Positions 6,716-16,040 of a stretch of DNA of 64,000 nt are shown here, piece by piece. The DNA lies in the NCBI RefSeq assembly GCF_016907925.1, contig NZ_JAFBCZ010000022.1, positions 1 to 64,000 on the forward strand, given 5' to 3'. A program made the translations under genes and the position numbers. The notes beneath the pieces are model-generated. The model worked only from the letters and a program-made list of their open reading frames with translations, was not told the DNA's origin and ran no database searches. The stretch comes from Herpetosiphon giganteus (GTDB lineage Bacteria > Chloroflexota > Chloroflexia > Chloroflexales > Herpetosiphonaceae). The stretch's first letter is position 1. Each line of letters begins with the position of its first letter.

Positions 6716-9209
6716 CTATGCCGTGCTTGGGCTGTTTAACTCAACCTTCCACAAGCCAGCACAGTGAATAATTGCCGCGATGCTTGCTGTCCAGCCGTGT
6801 TGGTGGCTGGCTCCAAGGCCTTTGCCCGTTTCAGCATGAAAATATTCGTGGAACCAAGGATGTTCATGCCAAATTGATGTTTGCTGAAATAAAGCTTGGT
6901 TGCCAAGATAGGGCCGTTGGCCTTGCTCGTTGACCACAAAGATGCCAACCAAGCGCTGAATTAAGCTATCGCGGGCTTCTGTCAGATTTGCAAATTCATT
7001 GGAATGCCATGCTTGTTGCTGCACTCCGCTCTGCAAATTGTGAACTGCTTCGAGCAATAGTTGATTGAGCGGCAACCAGATTGGCCCGCGCCAATTGGAA
7101 TTGCCACCAAACATCCGATCAGATGCTTCGCCTGGCTCGTAACTAAGTTCATACTGCTCTTGCTCAAGCGTCAGCTGTGCTGGATGTTCTGCATGAACCA
7201 ACGAAACTGAGCGAATGCCATAAGGACTGAGAAATTCAGTCTCATCGAACAGCGCGTTGATCAACGGTTTCCAGTGTTGACCAACCGCAGTCAGGAGCAA
7301 TTGCTCCGATTGTTCAGCTGGTTGATTGAGTTTCTTCAAGCGCGCCGCAACCTTTGGAACCTCGCTTAGATTGGTAAGATCGATAACCGTGGTTGCCAAC
7401 AAGGGCACAAGCCCAACTAATGAGCGCACTTTCAGGCTGGTATAGCGATCTTTTTCATCGACCAAAGCATCGTAGAAAAAGCGATCCTTTGCATCCCAAA
7501 GCGTGTTGAGCGCCTTGCGAATCGCGAGAAACTCGTCGAGAAAGTGACATGCATCCTCATCGTTGCCTAGCACAATCGCCATTTTGAGCAACATCAGGCT
7601 ATATTGAGCCAGCCAACCCGTGGCATCGGCTTGAACTAACCGATAGCCTTTGGGCAGTTTTTGGCGATCAAGCAGGCTGATGTTATCCATGCCCATAAAA
7701 CAGCCACTAAACAGGCCATCTGGTTGACGATGCTCACGCAGCCACCAGCTAAAATGGCGTTTCAAGCTCGGGTAGGCTGCTGCCAGAAACGCATCATCCT
7801 GATCGCACAGATGATAGATTTGCCAAATTGCCCAGCCATGAATTGGCGGATGTGGGTTGGCCCACGCGCCCTCGGTCGCTGGAATCGCCCCGTTGGGATG
7901 CTGATAGCGCTCATTCAAGAGCAACAAGGCTTGCGCTTTGGCAAAGGCTGGATCGACCAAGCCCAAGGTTACGATTTGAACATCCAAATCCCACGTCGCC
8001 AAAATTGGAAATTCCCAGCGATCAGGAATCGACACCAAATCATTGGCCCGCAGATGGCCCCAATTTTTATCTGGGTGATCTGGCATTGCGCCATGATCGC
8101 TGGTTGCGGTTGCCAGCCATTCTTCAACCTCAAAGCGATAGGCCAATTTGTTCCAATTCAAGCCCGCAAATGCTGCTCGCTGAACTAATTGCTTGATAAA
8201 ACTCGTCAGCTTCCGCCAGCCGTTGACGAAAACATTCATCAGCACGAGCAAGCGGATTGGCTGCTGTACTTGGGCCGAATCCAAGCGTAATCGACCACGT
8301 TTCGCCTGGCTCAAGCGTGCGCTGGTAGTGGGCACTGGCCTGAGTTCCATGGCGCTTTGAATTGAGCAAATCGGGCTTGCCATAGACAATCATGCGCTGA
8401 ATTGCATCTTTGGCCGAAGCTGGTTTGGCTTGGTCATACAACGCCTGAGTATTGCTCTGATAGTCGTTAAAGTAGAGCGTTGCTGTATCATCAAGCCACC
8501 AGCGATATTCTTCTAAGCTTGGGTGTTGCAGCACGATCGCCTGATCTGCGTCTTGACGAATGCGGGCTTGGGCAATTTCGGGATTGAACGGCAACCAGAG
8601 TTTGGGCACGATGTGCAACGGCGCTGGCTCAGGGCCGCGATTGACGGCACTAATGCGGCAGAGCATCATATCGGGCGCTGGCTTGGCATATTCAATCGTC
8701 AGATCAAAAAAGCGTTGCTCGCGAAATGTTTGCGGCAAGGCATCAATTAAGCAAAATTCTGGCTCGCTTTGACTGCGCAGTTTATTCTCTTGGCGCAGGC
8801 GTTCGTAAGGAAAAGCGACCTGCGGATAGAGATAGCGCATGCGATAGTACGCGCCGCTGGGCAGTGCCTCGCTATACCAATAATATTCCTTGACATCCTC
8901 GCCGTGGTTGCCTTCTTGATTGCTGAGGCCAAAAAAGCGCTCCTTGAGCCGATCGTCCTCTTCATTCCAAAAGGCAATCGCATGACAGATCTGCTGCTGA
9001 ATGTCGCACCAGCCAGCAATGCCATCTTCGGTCCAACGATAAACTCGTTGGTGGGCTTGCTCCCACGGAAAGGTTGCCCATGGATCTGCACTTGTCGGCG
9101 CGCTTTCGCGAATCGTACCCCAAGCGCGATCGCCGAGATAACAACCCCAGCGCCGCCACTGAGCGAGTTGATCGGAATGTAACCGCTGGTGCTCAGCGGT
9201 TTGCTTCAT
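6716..9209 (-). pseudogene. GH63-like glucosidase, frameshifted in the middle
   Basis: Two overlapping frames together give one glycoside hydrolase of about 830 residues, related to mannosyl-oligosaccharide glucosidase (GH63, six-hairpin fold). The first frame (from ATG 9209, with AAGGAG upstream) carries the N-terminal beta domain: LGDRAWGTIRES, NEEDDRLKERFFGLSNQEGN, EYYWYSEALPSGAYYRMRYL. The second carries the alpha-helical catalytic part: QRAAFAGLNWNK, HLRANDLVSIPDRWEFPI, WDLDVQIVTLGL, GMDNI, FGGNSNWRGPIWLPLNQLL, FHEYFHAETGKGLGASHQHG. The frame changes near 8186-8205, where the first frame runs out at FYQAI and similarity resumes at VQRAAF. Residues also seem to be missing there, so a small deletion rather than one lost base is possible. 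The start overlaps the stop of the upstream gene as ATGA. Confidence 0.8.
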
Positions 9210-10185
9210 ACAGACGACTCCTTGCGATCAAGGGTGGGCAAAACATGCTCCCCAAAGGCATGCAGGAACGGGAGTTGTTCCTGATTAACGTTGTGGATAT
9301 AAATCCGTTCGAAGCCAAGCTCAATATCCTGCTGCAACCATTCGCGGTGCTGACCCAAATCTGCTGAGATGCGAATATGCTCTGGCAGTTTTTCGCGCGG
9401 AATTAAATCGACCAATTGATCGAACTGGCTGGGCATGCGCAATTCGGTGCTGATGCTGCTTGGCAAGGCTGCATTGCGCCATTGATCGTACGCCCCTGCG
9501 AGAGCGGCTTCATAGCTGGCAGCATACGACGTTTGAGCTTGTAAAAAGATTGGTTTATGCTCGCCGCCATTTGTGCGAAAGGCCTCGATAAAGGCTCGTT
9601 GCTGATCAAGCGGCTTATGCACGGTAATAATGCCATCGGCCCAACTGGCAACCCACGCCGCCGTTTCGGGCGTAATTGCTGCACCTAGCAGCAGTGGTGG
9701 CGTGGCTGGGCGGTATACAAATAGGCTTCATCAACCTGAATTGCCGTGCCTGCATACGAGACGGTTTCGCCCGCCCAGAGTGCCCGAATGACCTCAACAC
9801 ACTCCAAAAGGCGAGCGTTGCGTTCGGCTTTGGCTGGCCAGCGTTGCCCAGTTACATGCTCGTTCATCAGCTGGCCAGTGCCAAAGGCACACCACAAACG
9901 CTCGGGAAACATGGCAGCGAGGGTGGCCGCAGCTTGGGCAATAATCACCGGATGATAGCGCTGGCCCGGTGCGTTGACCATGCCAAATGAGAGATCTGTT
10001 GCTTGCATGGCTGCGCCGAGCCACGACCAGACAAACCCACTTTGGGCTTGGCGTGCGCTCCATGGGGCCAAATGATCGGAGGCCATAACGCCCGTAAATC
10101 CAGCTGTCGCAGCAACCTGCACATAGTGCAATAAGGCTTGCGGAGTAAATTGTTCATGCGAAGCGTGATAGCCGATTTGAACCAC
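9206..10185 (-). pseudogene. LLM-class flavin oxidoreductase (TIGR03885-like), frameshifted
   Basis: The N-terminal frame starts at GTG 10185, six bases after AAGGAG. It reads MVQIGYHASHEQF, GFTGVMASDHLAPW, WLGAAMQATDLSFG, and ends at YLYTAQP. The remainder continues in another frame as TPPLLLGAAITPETAAWVAS and then HKPLDQQRAFIEAFRTNGG. Adding one base at 9702-9707 joins them into a protein of about 325 residues. LLM proteins are TIM-barrel enzymes that use FMN or F420. This subfamily resembles a group described as probable non-F420 flavin oxidoreductases. The stop overlaps the start of the GH63-like gene, so both belong to one operon. A single-base sequencing error would also explain the break. 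Confidence 0.8.
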
Positions 10186-10228
10186 AAAGCGCTCCTTCTC
10201 GATATAACGAACGCGCTAAGCCAGTGGC

Positions 10229-11395
10229 TTAGAACGTGATCATATATTTGATGCTTTGGTTTTCCTTGGTGCGGAACTGCTCGTAGGCCTCGGGCACTTC
10301 ATCAAGGCCAATCCGATGGCTGACGATAAATGAAGGATCGATTTTGCCGCTGGTAATCAGGTCGAGAAGTGGTTCGAGGTAGCGTTGGACATGGGTTTGA
10401 CCCATTTTGAAGGTCAGACCTTTGCCAAAGGCGGCCCCAATTGGCATTTTGTCGATCAGGCCACCATATACGCCAGGAATCGAAACCGTGCCACCTTTGC
10501 GACAGGCCATAATTGCTTGACGTAATGCCGTAGGGCGATCGCTTTGCAAGCGCACAAATTGCTTGGCTTTATCGTACAGCGCATCGAGGCCATAGCCATG
10601 AGCTTCCATGCCAACGGCATCGATACAGGCATCAGGGCCGCGACCACTGGTCAGGGTTTTGAGCACTTCATCAACATCAGCATCAGCATAATTGACTGGA
10701 ATTGCGCCAGCGCTGCGGGCGAGTTCGAGCCGTTCAGGAAAGCGATCGATCGCAATCACCTGTTTTGCGCCAAGCAAGATGGCTGAGCGAATCGCAAATT
10801 GGCCGACGGGTCCACAACCCCACACTGCAACTGTATCGTTCTCACCGATGTTGCAATTTTCCGCCGCCATATAGCCAGTTGGGAAAATGTCGCTCAAGAA
10901 CAGCACTTGATCATCGCGCCAGCCAGTTGGCACTTTGAGCGGGCCAACATCGCCATACGGAACCCGCACATACTCTGCTTGGCCACCAGCATAGCCGCCA
11001 AACAGGTGCGAGTAGCCAAACAAGCCTGCTGGCGAAGCGCCATAGACTGCTTTGGCCGCATCGGCGTTGGGGTTCGATTCATCGCACGCCGACCATAAAT
11101 CGCGTTCGCAGAAGAAACAATGGCCGCAGGAGATGGTAAATGGCACAACGACCCGCTCGCCAAGCGCCAAGTTTTTAACTTCTGAGCCAACTTCGACGAT
11201 CTCGCCCATAAATTCATGGCCCAGAATATCGCCCTCTTTCATTGATGGAATGTAGCCATCATAGAGGTGCAAGTCGGAGCCACAAATTGCGCTGGCGGTG
11301 ATTTTGAGAATAATATCGCGGGGGTGTTCAATCTTTGGATCAGGCACAGTATCAATTCGGACATCGTGGACTCCATGCCAACAAGCAGCTTTCAT
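10229..11395 (-). CDS. Zinc-dependent alcohol dehydrogenase, formaldehyde-dehydrogenase-like
   Basis: 388 residues of the medium-chain dehydrogenase family. Catalytic zinc ligands sit in [12 protein letters not shown] and [12 protein letters not shown]. The structural zinc loop is [15 protein letters not shown]. The Rossmann motif is [15 protein letters not shown], with an acidic residue after it (VIAIDRF), which points to NAD. The insertion between the zinc loop and the Rossmann fold matches the glutathione-independent formaldehyde dehydrogenase subgroup. The start ATG at 11395 follows GGAAGGAG by six bases; a GTG sits directly before it. First gene of the minus-strand block, 43 bases before the LLM gene. 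Confidence 0.88.
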   Translation of the reverse strand: MKAACWHGVHDVRIDTVPDPKIEHPRDIILKITASAICGSDLHLYDGYIPSMKEGDILGHEFMGEIVEVGSEVKNLALGERVVVPFTISCGHCFFCERDLWSACDESNPNADAAKAVYGASPAGLFGYSHLFGGYAGGQAEYVRVPYGDVGPLKVPTGWRDDQVLFLSDIFPTGYMAAENCNIGENDTVAVWGCGPVGQFAIRSAILLGAKQVIAIDRFPERLELARSAGAIPVNYADADVDEVLKTLTSGRGPDACIDAVGMEAHGYGLDALYDKAKQFVRLQSDRPTALRQAIMACRKGGTVSIPGVYGGLIDKMPIGAAFGKGLTFKMGQTHVQRYLEPLLDLITSGKIDPSFIVSHRIGLDEVPEAYEQFRTKENQSIKYMITF

Positions 11396-11475
11396 CACAT
11401 ACTCCTTCCGTATCTATTACTATGCGCTTGCAAATCGCAAGATCTGTTCCCAAATGGCTATGATCAATTGTTTCG

Positions 11476-11538
11476 CCACCCTTCCGTCCCGCCGCCGGCG
11501 GGAGACGCAGGCGGTTTTCATCCCCCTGCACCCCCTAA
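11476..11538. repeat. Interspersed two-hairpin repeat, copy 2
   Basis: Same element as 6050-6113, with CCCGCCGCCGGCGGG as a compact first hairpin. The second stem has GCAGGCGG in place of GCAGGGGG. Shared flanks with copy 3 extend the unit on both sides: GTTTCG before it, and TAATGTTT then TTGGATTGT after it. Confidence 0.88.
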
Positions 11539-11630
11539 TGTTTGGGTGTTGGATTGTGATGGCGTTTTCTCACTCCCCAACCTTCTTCTGACTCCTGATC
11601 CCTGATCGCTCATCCCTCGTCATCGTTTCG

Positions 11631-11693
11631 CCACCCTTCCGTCCCGCCGCCGGCGGGAGACGCAGGGGGTTTTCATCCCCCTGCACCCCCTAA
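11631..11693. repeat. Interspersed two-hairpin repeat, copy 3
   Basis: Third copy, 155 bases from copy 2 in the same orientation and nearly identical to it. The second hairpin is intact (GCAGGGGG with CCCCCTGC). The two close copies suggest local duplication or repeated insertion upstream of the alcohol dehydrogenase gene. Confidence 0.88.
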
Positions 11694-11730
11694 TGTTTAT
11701 GCGTTGGATTGTTTTTAAGATTCCTTCACC

Positions 11731-11803
11731 CTAACCTTCGTGCTCTTCGTGTGCTTCGTGGATCAAACCTTCGCGGTCTTCGTGTGCTTCGCGGTTTCGT
11801 ATC
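11731..11803. repeat. Degenerate CTTCGTG short tandem repeat
   Basis: CTTCGTG and close variants recur about seven times at 8-12 base spacing (CTTCGTGCTCTTCGTGTG, then CTTCGTGGATC and CTTCGCGGT). Tracts of this kind are scattered between genes in many Chloroflexota. No coding frame or regulatory role is evident. Confidence 0.6.
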
Positions 11804-11833
11804 CTTGCTTCCTGACAACTGACCCCTGGTCAC

Positions 11834-12178
11834 TCAACCCTGATTAACTGCTTGTTGATCGGGGTTGGCAGCGGCATTTTTTTGGGCATAGCGCACACCG
11901 TGATAGAGCGAAAATAAGCGCCGCGCGATGGTAATGAACTCGACTTGGCGCACATGATCGTCTGAGGTTGGAGCCTCAACCACTTGGCGGCTGACCCGAT
12001 CGGCAAATTGCACCAAGAGTTGTTGATACTCAGGTAGCAGCTCCATAACCCGCATGGTATTCATTGGAAGAATTGCCTGATAGGCTGATTGCAAGCGTTC
12101 GTCGAGCGAGCCGGTGCCTTCTGCCAAGGCTTGGATCGCCTGAAATAGACAGGCTTCTTCGTGTTGATAGTGTTCCAT
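11834..12178 (-). CDS. Conserved-looking small helical protein, unknown function
   Basis: 114 residues from the ATG at 12178 (MEHYQHEEACLF), which follows GAAAGGAG. Upstream in-frame codons exist but have no ribosome binding site. The protein is all-helical in appearance, acidic, with no signal peptide or membrane segment; it contains LPEYQQLLVQFADRV and RRLFSLYHGVRYAQKN. I do not recognise a family. It stands alone between the repeat cluster and a long intergenic region. Confidence 0.65.
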   Translation of the reverse strand: MEHYQHEEACLFQAIQALAEGTGSLDERLQSAYQAILPMNTMRVMELLPEYQQLLVQFADRVSRQVVEAPTSDDHVRQVEFITIARRLFSLYHGVRYAQKNAAANPDQQAVNQG

Positions 12179-12493
12179 CTGTGCTCCTTTCGATCGTATC
12201 CTTGGCAACGCGCCATGGTTATGCACCAAGGCTGCGGGCATGCTCTCGTTCAAGATAGTGTTGAGTCAATAGTTGAACGCCAATGAGTTGGGCGCAGGAA
12301 TTAATGATGTTTCAAGCGCATAGACATCTTTGGGTCAGCCAATGACAGTTGCTTGATGTGACATAGGTTCCTCCTAAATTGCTTTTTCAACACTCTTGGT
12401 TAGAGCGTACCTGAGCAGTAGGCCAAAAACATTAGGCATTTGCCTAATAGCTGGTTGACGTGCTTGCCCATAAAACCGTGCAAGCGCCTAAAT

Positions 12494-12676
12494 GTAATGG
12501 TTCATCAGGTTAACCACTGCCTGATCCTCTCACCCTCAGCCCCCTCGCCCGCCACATGGGAGAGGGGCTTTAATCACGTGGTTCTGTCGCACGGCGTTGG
12601 TAAGAACGGCTGCTCACCCTCGCCCGTAGGGGGCTGAGGGTGAGGGAATACGGTTGCTAATCTAATAAACCATTAC
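12494..12676. repeat. MITE-like element with nested inverted repeats
   Basis: Outer arms GTAATGGTT and AACCATTAC (9 bp) enclose inner 16-bp perfect arms: TCACCCTCAGCCCCCT at 12530-12545 and its complement at 12628-12643. The inner arms match the CCCTCACCCTCAGCCCC repeats that are abundant in this type of genome. There is no reading frame inside. A folded transcript or a non-autonomous transposon are both possible. Confidence 0.6.
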
Positions 12677-12819
12677 GCCTAACTGCGAGGCTTGATCGCT
12701 CCTGGACTGGTGGCTGAGCTTTAGGCATTTGCCCAAAACGCTGCTTGCTTGGTGCTGATTCGATTGGGCGCTTGCCTGGGGGTTATGGCTCTGTGGCTGG
12801 TTATAGTGGAGGCACCTGA

Positions 12820-12954
12820 TCGAAATTAAGCACAATCAAAAATGAAACTGTTGCGTTTGAGCAGTGGTATCGGTGGGATGCAGGTTTTTTGGTTTGGGGA
12901 GCTTTGATGCTGGTTGGTGGCATGGTGCTGATGCGCAACGCCAACCAAGATTAA
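12820..12954 (+). pseudogene. C-terminal remnant of a membrane protein gene
   Basis: An open stretch of 44 codons with no start codon ends in a hydrophobic helix and polar tail: FEQWYRWDAGFLVWGALMLV, then GGMVLMRNANQD and a stop. It looks like the last transmembrane segment of a small membrane protein whose upstream part has been lost; an in-frame TGA sits just before it. The parent family is not identified. Confidence 0.4.
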
Positions 12955-13096
12955 GCGCTTAACCGTTCATTCCCTATGCGTAGCACGTTTCGGTTCATGC
13001 TGCCGTTTAACTGTGCGCAATTGCTTGTCTAGATAGCCTATGGATTTGATGCCTCATCTGATGAGATACATCTGACAGTTCTAGCAATAATACAGT

Positions 13097-13642
13097 ATGA
13101 AGATACACGCTTTGGCGACACCCGCCACCACTAGCCCACCAGACACGGTTGATTGGCCAGCTGTCTATTCGGCCTTTCAGCGGCGCGTGTATAACCTGTG
13201 TCTGTACGCAGTCGGCGACCGCACGCACGCCGAAGATTTGACCTCGACGATCTTTTTGGAAATTTGGCGCTGTCGAACGCGCTATGAGGCGACGAAAGGA
13301 GCGCTCTCAACTTGGATCTTTACAATTGCCCATCGAGCGGTTGGCCACCACCTGCGGCAACAGCGCCCAACTGCCCCGCTTACGGAAGCCATCCTGCTGC
13401 CTGATACCACCAACATCGAAGCCATGGTGGAACGGCGAGCAGCCATTGCCAACTTGATTCCGCATTTGCGTCAGCTCAGCGTGGAGGAGCATAAGCTGAT
13501 TGCACTCAAATATGGAGCTGGATTGACGAATCGTGAGATTGCCACCGTGCTCGGCCTGAATGAATCGACGGTTGGAACGCGCTTGCATCGACTTGTGGTG
13601 CGGTTGCGCCATAGTATAGGAGTAAATCAGGATGAAGAATAA
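13097..13642 (+). CDS. ECF-type RNA polymerase sigma factor
   Basis: 181 residues. Region 2 is at about 25-90 (AFQRRVYNLCLYAVGDRTHA, EDLTSTIFLEIWRC, GALSTWIFTIAHRAVGHHLR). Region 4 is at about 120-172, ending with the helix-turn-helix TNREIATVLGLNESTVGTRL. It directs RNA polymerase to a dedicated promoter set. The start has no good ribosome binding site (AATACAGTATG). The stop overlaps the next gene by 11 bases, the standard arrangement for a sigma factor and its membrane-bound regulator. Confidence 0.9.
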   Translation: MKIHALATPATTSPPDTVDWPAVYSAFQRRVYNLCLYAVGDRTHAEDLTSTIFLEIWRCRTRYEATKGALSTWIFTIAHRAVGHHLRQQRPTAPLTEAILLPDTTNIEAMVERRAAIANLIPHLRQLSVEEHKLIALKYGAGLTNREIATVLGLNESTVGTRLHRLVVRLRHSIGVNQDEE

Positions 13643-14423
13643 TCATGATGACTTTCTGTATCAATATCAGGAGACACCTGATTTGGAGTTTACGACTCGC
13701 CTGCGGGATAATTTGATGGCGGTTGATCGTGCGCTGCCTTCCGCCGCCAGCGTAATGGCCCAACCTACGCCACGCATGCGTGACCGACGCTGGAGTGGGC
13801 GACTGCGGGTGTTGATGGGAGGAGTTGCCCTGCTTTGCGCCCTGACCCTGACACCCTTGCGGGCACTGGCGACCGACATTCTCCATGAACTTGGGCTAGT
13901 GCAAATTACAAATGCCCCAACCTATGCCGATATGATCGCCGCCGGGCAGACACCAACGCCGCAGCCGCCATCCGTCCCCCAAGTCAGCTTTACGTTTGAT
14001 ATTGAGCTGACGGAGTTAGCACCAATCCAAGCACAGGCAGGGTATAGCGTCTATCAAGTAGACAGCCTGCCATCTAATATCGAGTTGAAGGATCGCGATA
14101 TTCAACATGTGGTGGATTCGGAGTATGCGATCGCGACCATGTATAAGCTGAGCGGCGAGTCCAGAACGATCATACTCATCCAAGTACATGAAGGGAAAAT
14201 GTTGACGAATGTGCCAGTAGGAGCCGCCCAGACCGAATCCGTGACCATCAATGGCGCTCCTGGGGTATGGGTAGAAGGTGTCACCTTCTACGATCAGGAG
14301 GAAGAGGTCATCGTGAGCAATAAGCTGCTCTGGAATGCTGATGGGTTTAGCTTTCAGTTGGTGGGGGTTCCAAGTAAAGCCTTGGCCTTGCAACTTGCTG
14401 CGAGCGTAGTGCCTGCCCCGTAG
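13632..14423 (+). CDS. Membrane-anchored probable anti-sigma factor
   Basis: 263 residues. A cytoplasmic N-terminus (about 55 residues) is followed by one membrane helix (VLMGGVALLCALTLTPLRAL, about 59-78) and an extracellular domain of about 185 residues. The outer domain resembles the DUF4367-type sensory part of sigma regulators (YSVYQVDSLPSNIE, VTINGAPGVWVEG, LLWNADGFSFQLVG). Its position after the sigma gene, with overlapping codons, is the main argument for an anti-sigma role. I see no zinc-binding HxxxCxxC, so it is not a classical ZAS anti-sigma factor. Confidence 0.7.
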   Translation: MKNNHDDFLYQYQETPDLEFTTRLRDNLMAVDRALPSAASVMAQPTPRMRDRRWSGRLRVLMGGVALLCALTLTPLRALATDILHELGLVQITNAPTYADMIAAGQTPTPQPPSVPQVSFTFDIELTELAPIQAQAGYSVYQVDSLPSNIELKDRDIQHVVDSEYAIATMYKLSGESRTIILIQVHEGKMLTNVPVGAAQTESVTINGAPGVWVEGVTFYDQEEEVIVSNKLLWNADGFSFQLVGVPSKALALQLAASVVPAP

Positions 14424-14473
14424 TGTCCATCATCCTCGATTTCGATCCACACTAAACCAACGATCGCAGTTTG

Positions 14474-14506
14474 AATCCCCCGCGCCTGTAGGTGCGGGGG
14501 ATTTTT
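14474..14506 (+). terminator. Terminator of the sigma/anti-sigma operon
   Basis: AATCCCCCGC pairs with GCGGGGGATT in a 10-bp GC-rich stem, followed by TTTTT. It lies 51 bases after the anti-sigma stop codon. Confidence 0.88.
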
Positions 14507-14646
14507 ATGCATTGATTGTTGGGCAAGCATAGGGCATGTGACCAAAAACAAGGCCATGGTTTGGCTCGAAGATTGTTCCAGTGCTCATTGTTTGGCGTGG
14601 TTGGCTGCGCTAAAGTGAATGTACGAGTTGAAGGTTAGTGTGATGG

Positions 14647-14668
14647 GCCTTCCCAAGAGCAGGAAGGC
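14647..14668 (+). promoter_or_regulatory. Leader hairpin directly before the Gly-rich gene
   Basis: GCCTTCC and GGAAGGC form a 7-bp stem with an 8-base loop, ending 10 bases before the AAGGAGG that drives the next gene. It could stabilise the message or bind a regulator. Confidence 0.45.
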
Positions 14669-14688
14669 ACGAATATAAGGAGGATTCA

Positions 14689-14961
14689 ATGGCGAATCAA
14701 AACCAAACCCAAGAAAGTAGCCAAGGCAATCAAGGCGGCGGCAACCAAGGTGGCCAAGGTGGCGGCCCTGGTCAAGGCCAAAGTGGTGGCCAAGGCGGTC
14801 AAGGCGGCAACCAAGGTGGCCAAGGCGGTCAGGGCGGTAACCATGGCCAAGGTGGCAACCAAGATGATCGCGGTGGTAATCAAGGTGGCCAAAGTGATCA
14901 GGCTCAAAGTGGCCAAGGAAACCAAGCTGGTCAAGGCGATCGCGGCAACCGCGACCGTTAA
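14689..14961 (+). CDS. Gly/Gln/Asn-rich disordered protein
   Basis: 90 residues made almost only of Gly, Gln, Asn, Ser, Asp and Arg (MANQNQTQESSQGNQGGGNQ, then repeats such as GGQGG and GGNQ). There is no hydrophobic residue after the first methionine and alanine apart from a few alanines, and no signal peptide. A strong TAAGGAGG precedes the ATG. The composition predicts a fully disordered, very soluble chain, comparable in style to hydrophilins and to YciG-type stress proteins, although the KGG motif of YciG is absent. A terminator follows. The other strand and frames also stay open because of codon bias; the start, binding site and terminator favour this frame. Confidence 0.75.
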   Translation: MANQNQTQESSQGNQGGGNQGGQGGGPGQGQSGGQGGQGGNQGGQGGQGGNHGQGGNQDDRGGNQGGQSDQAQSGQGNQAGQGDRGNRDR

Positions 14962-15001
14962 TTCCAACGCTCTCCTGTTATCCTAACTCCTTTAACTCCT
15001 T

Positions 15002-15047
15002 TGTGCGCCCGCTGATTCTGAAGGCTTTTCAGCGGGGCGCATTATTT
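15002..15047 (+). terminator. Terminator after the Gly-rich gene
   Basis: TGCGCCCGCTGA and TCAGCGGGGCGCA pair in a long, slightly imperfect stem around TTCTGAAGGCTTT, followed by TTATTT. Confidence 0.7.
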
Positions 15048-15136
15048 GGGCGCTTGGCATAGCTGTTGCTAGCTTGCAACATCCGCTATGTTGTGAGCAT
15101 AGCGCTACTGCCCAAGTAGGGTAAAGGATAGCGAGA

Positions 15137-15799
15137 ATGATCCGTATTCTGCTAGCTGATGATCATGCAGTGGTTCGCGCCGGATTACGCGCCTTGATTG
15201 ATAATGAGCACGATATGGTGGTGGTTGGCGAGGCTGCCTCTGGCAGCGAGGTCATGCCCTTGGCTCAGACCCTGAAGCCAAACATTGTGCTGACCGATAT
15301 TGCCATGCCCGAAATCAATGGTATGCAGGTCACGTCGTTGGTGCTCGACGATAACCCAGCAATTCGGGTGTTGGCGCTGAGTGCTTATGAAGATCGCAGC
15401 TATCTGCGTGAGTTGATTCGGCGTGGAGCCTCAGGCTATGTGCTCAAACGCGCCGCCTCGGAAACCTTGATTCAGGCAATTCGGGCGATTGCCATGGGTG
15501 GTTTATATTTTGACCCAGCCCTTACACCCTATTTAACCTCAACAGAAACGAGTGCATCGATGAATCACTATCCTGATGAAACAACCTTGTTAAGCGATCG
15601 CGAAACCGCAGTGCTGCAACTGATTGCCCAAGGCTATACCAATAAAGAGATTGCCGCTCAATTGGATTTAAGCGTGAAAACTGTTGAAACCTATAAAATG
15701 CGCGGCATGGAAAAACTTAAATTAAATAGCCGAGTCGATTTGGTGCGCTATGCGTTGCTCATCGGCTGGTTGCAAACCAACGAAACCATGTCAGGTTAA
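15137..15799 (+). CDS. NarL/LuxR-type response regulator
   Basis: 220 residues. The receiver domain (1-120) has the acidic pair in LLADDHAVVRAG, phospho-acceptor Asp in IVLTDIAMPEINGM, and Lys in GYVLKRAA. The C-terminal LuxR helix-turn-helix (about 148-210) reads LSDRETAVLQLIAQGYTNKE and IAAQLDLSVKTVETYKMRG. It binds DNA when phosphorylated by a histidine kinase. No kinase gene is adjacent, so it is an orphan here. A near-paralogue with its kinase is at 61398-63559. Confidence 0.93.
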   Translation: MIRILLADDHAVVRAGLRALIDNEHDMVVVGEAASGSEVMPLAQTLKPNIVLTDIAMPEINGMQVTSLVLDDNPAIRVLALSAYEDRSYLRELIRRGASGYVLKRAASETLIQAIRAIAMGGLYFDPALTPYLTSTETSASMNHYPDETTLLSDRETAVLQLIAQGYTNKEIAAQLDLSVKTVETYKMRGMEKLKLNSRVDLVRYALLIGWLQTNETMSG

Positions 15800-16040
15800 T
15801 CCTGACACGCTAGGCGGGGATTAACTGACAGACAACTACGAACTACGGTCGTATACTGAGCATAATGATAGCAGCCAAGCCAGCATCATCGTTGACCTGC
15901 TCTTCTGCACACTCTTTTTCCTACTCGTACAAAAATCCATGTACTGGTTATTCCGCCACGAGTCTGCATATTGGAACTCCGCATTAGCGCAATGTTCGCA
16001 TGCGAATAGCTGCTAGCTGCTGAATTCTAGGGAACTTGCT

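Noticed and set aside
14686-14967. Minus-strand hydrophobic frame (repeated Ala, Leu, Thr) opposite the Gly-rich gene
   Set aside because: It arises from the GGC/CAA repeat read backwards. It has no ribosome binding site, whereas the plus strand has one and is followed by a terminator.
14750-14986. Second plus-strand frame (Lys/Ala/Val-rich) inside the Gly-rich gene
   Set aside because: Shadow frame produced by the codon repeats; no start signals.
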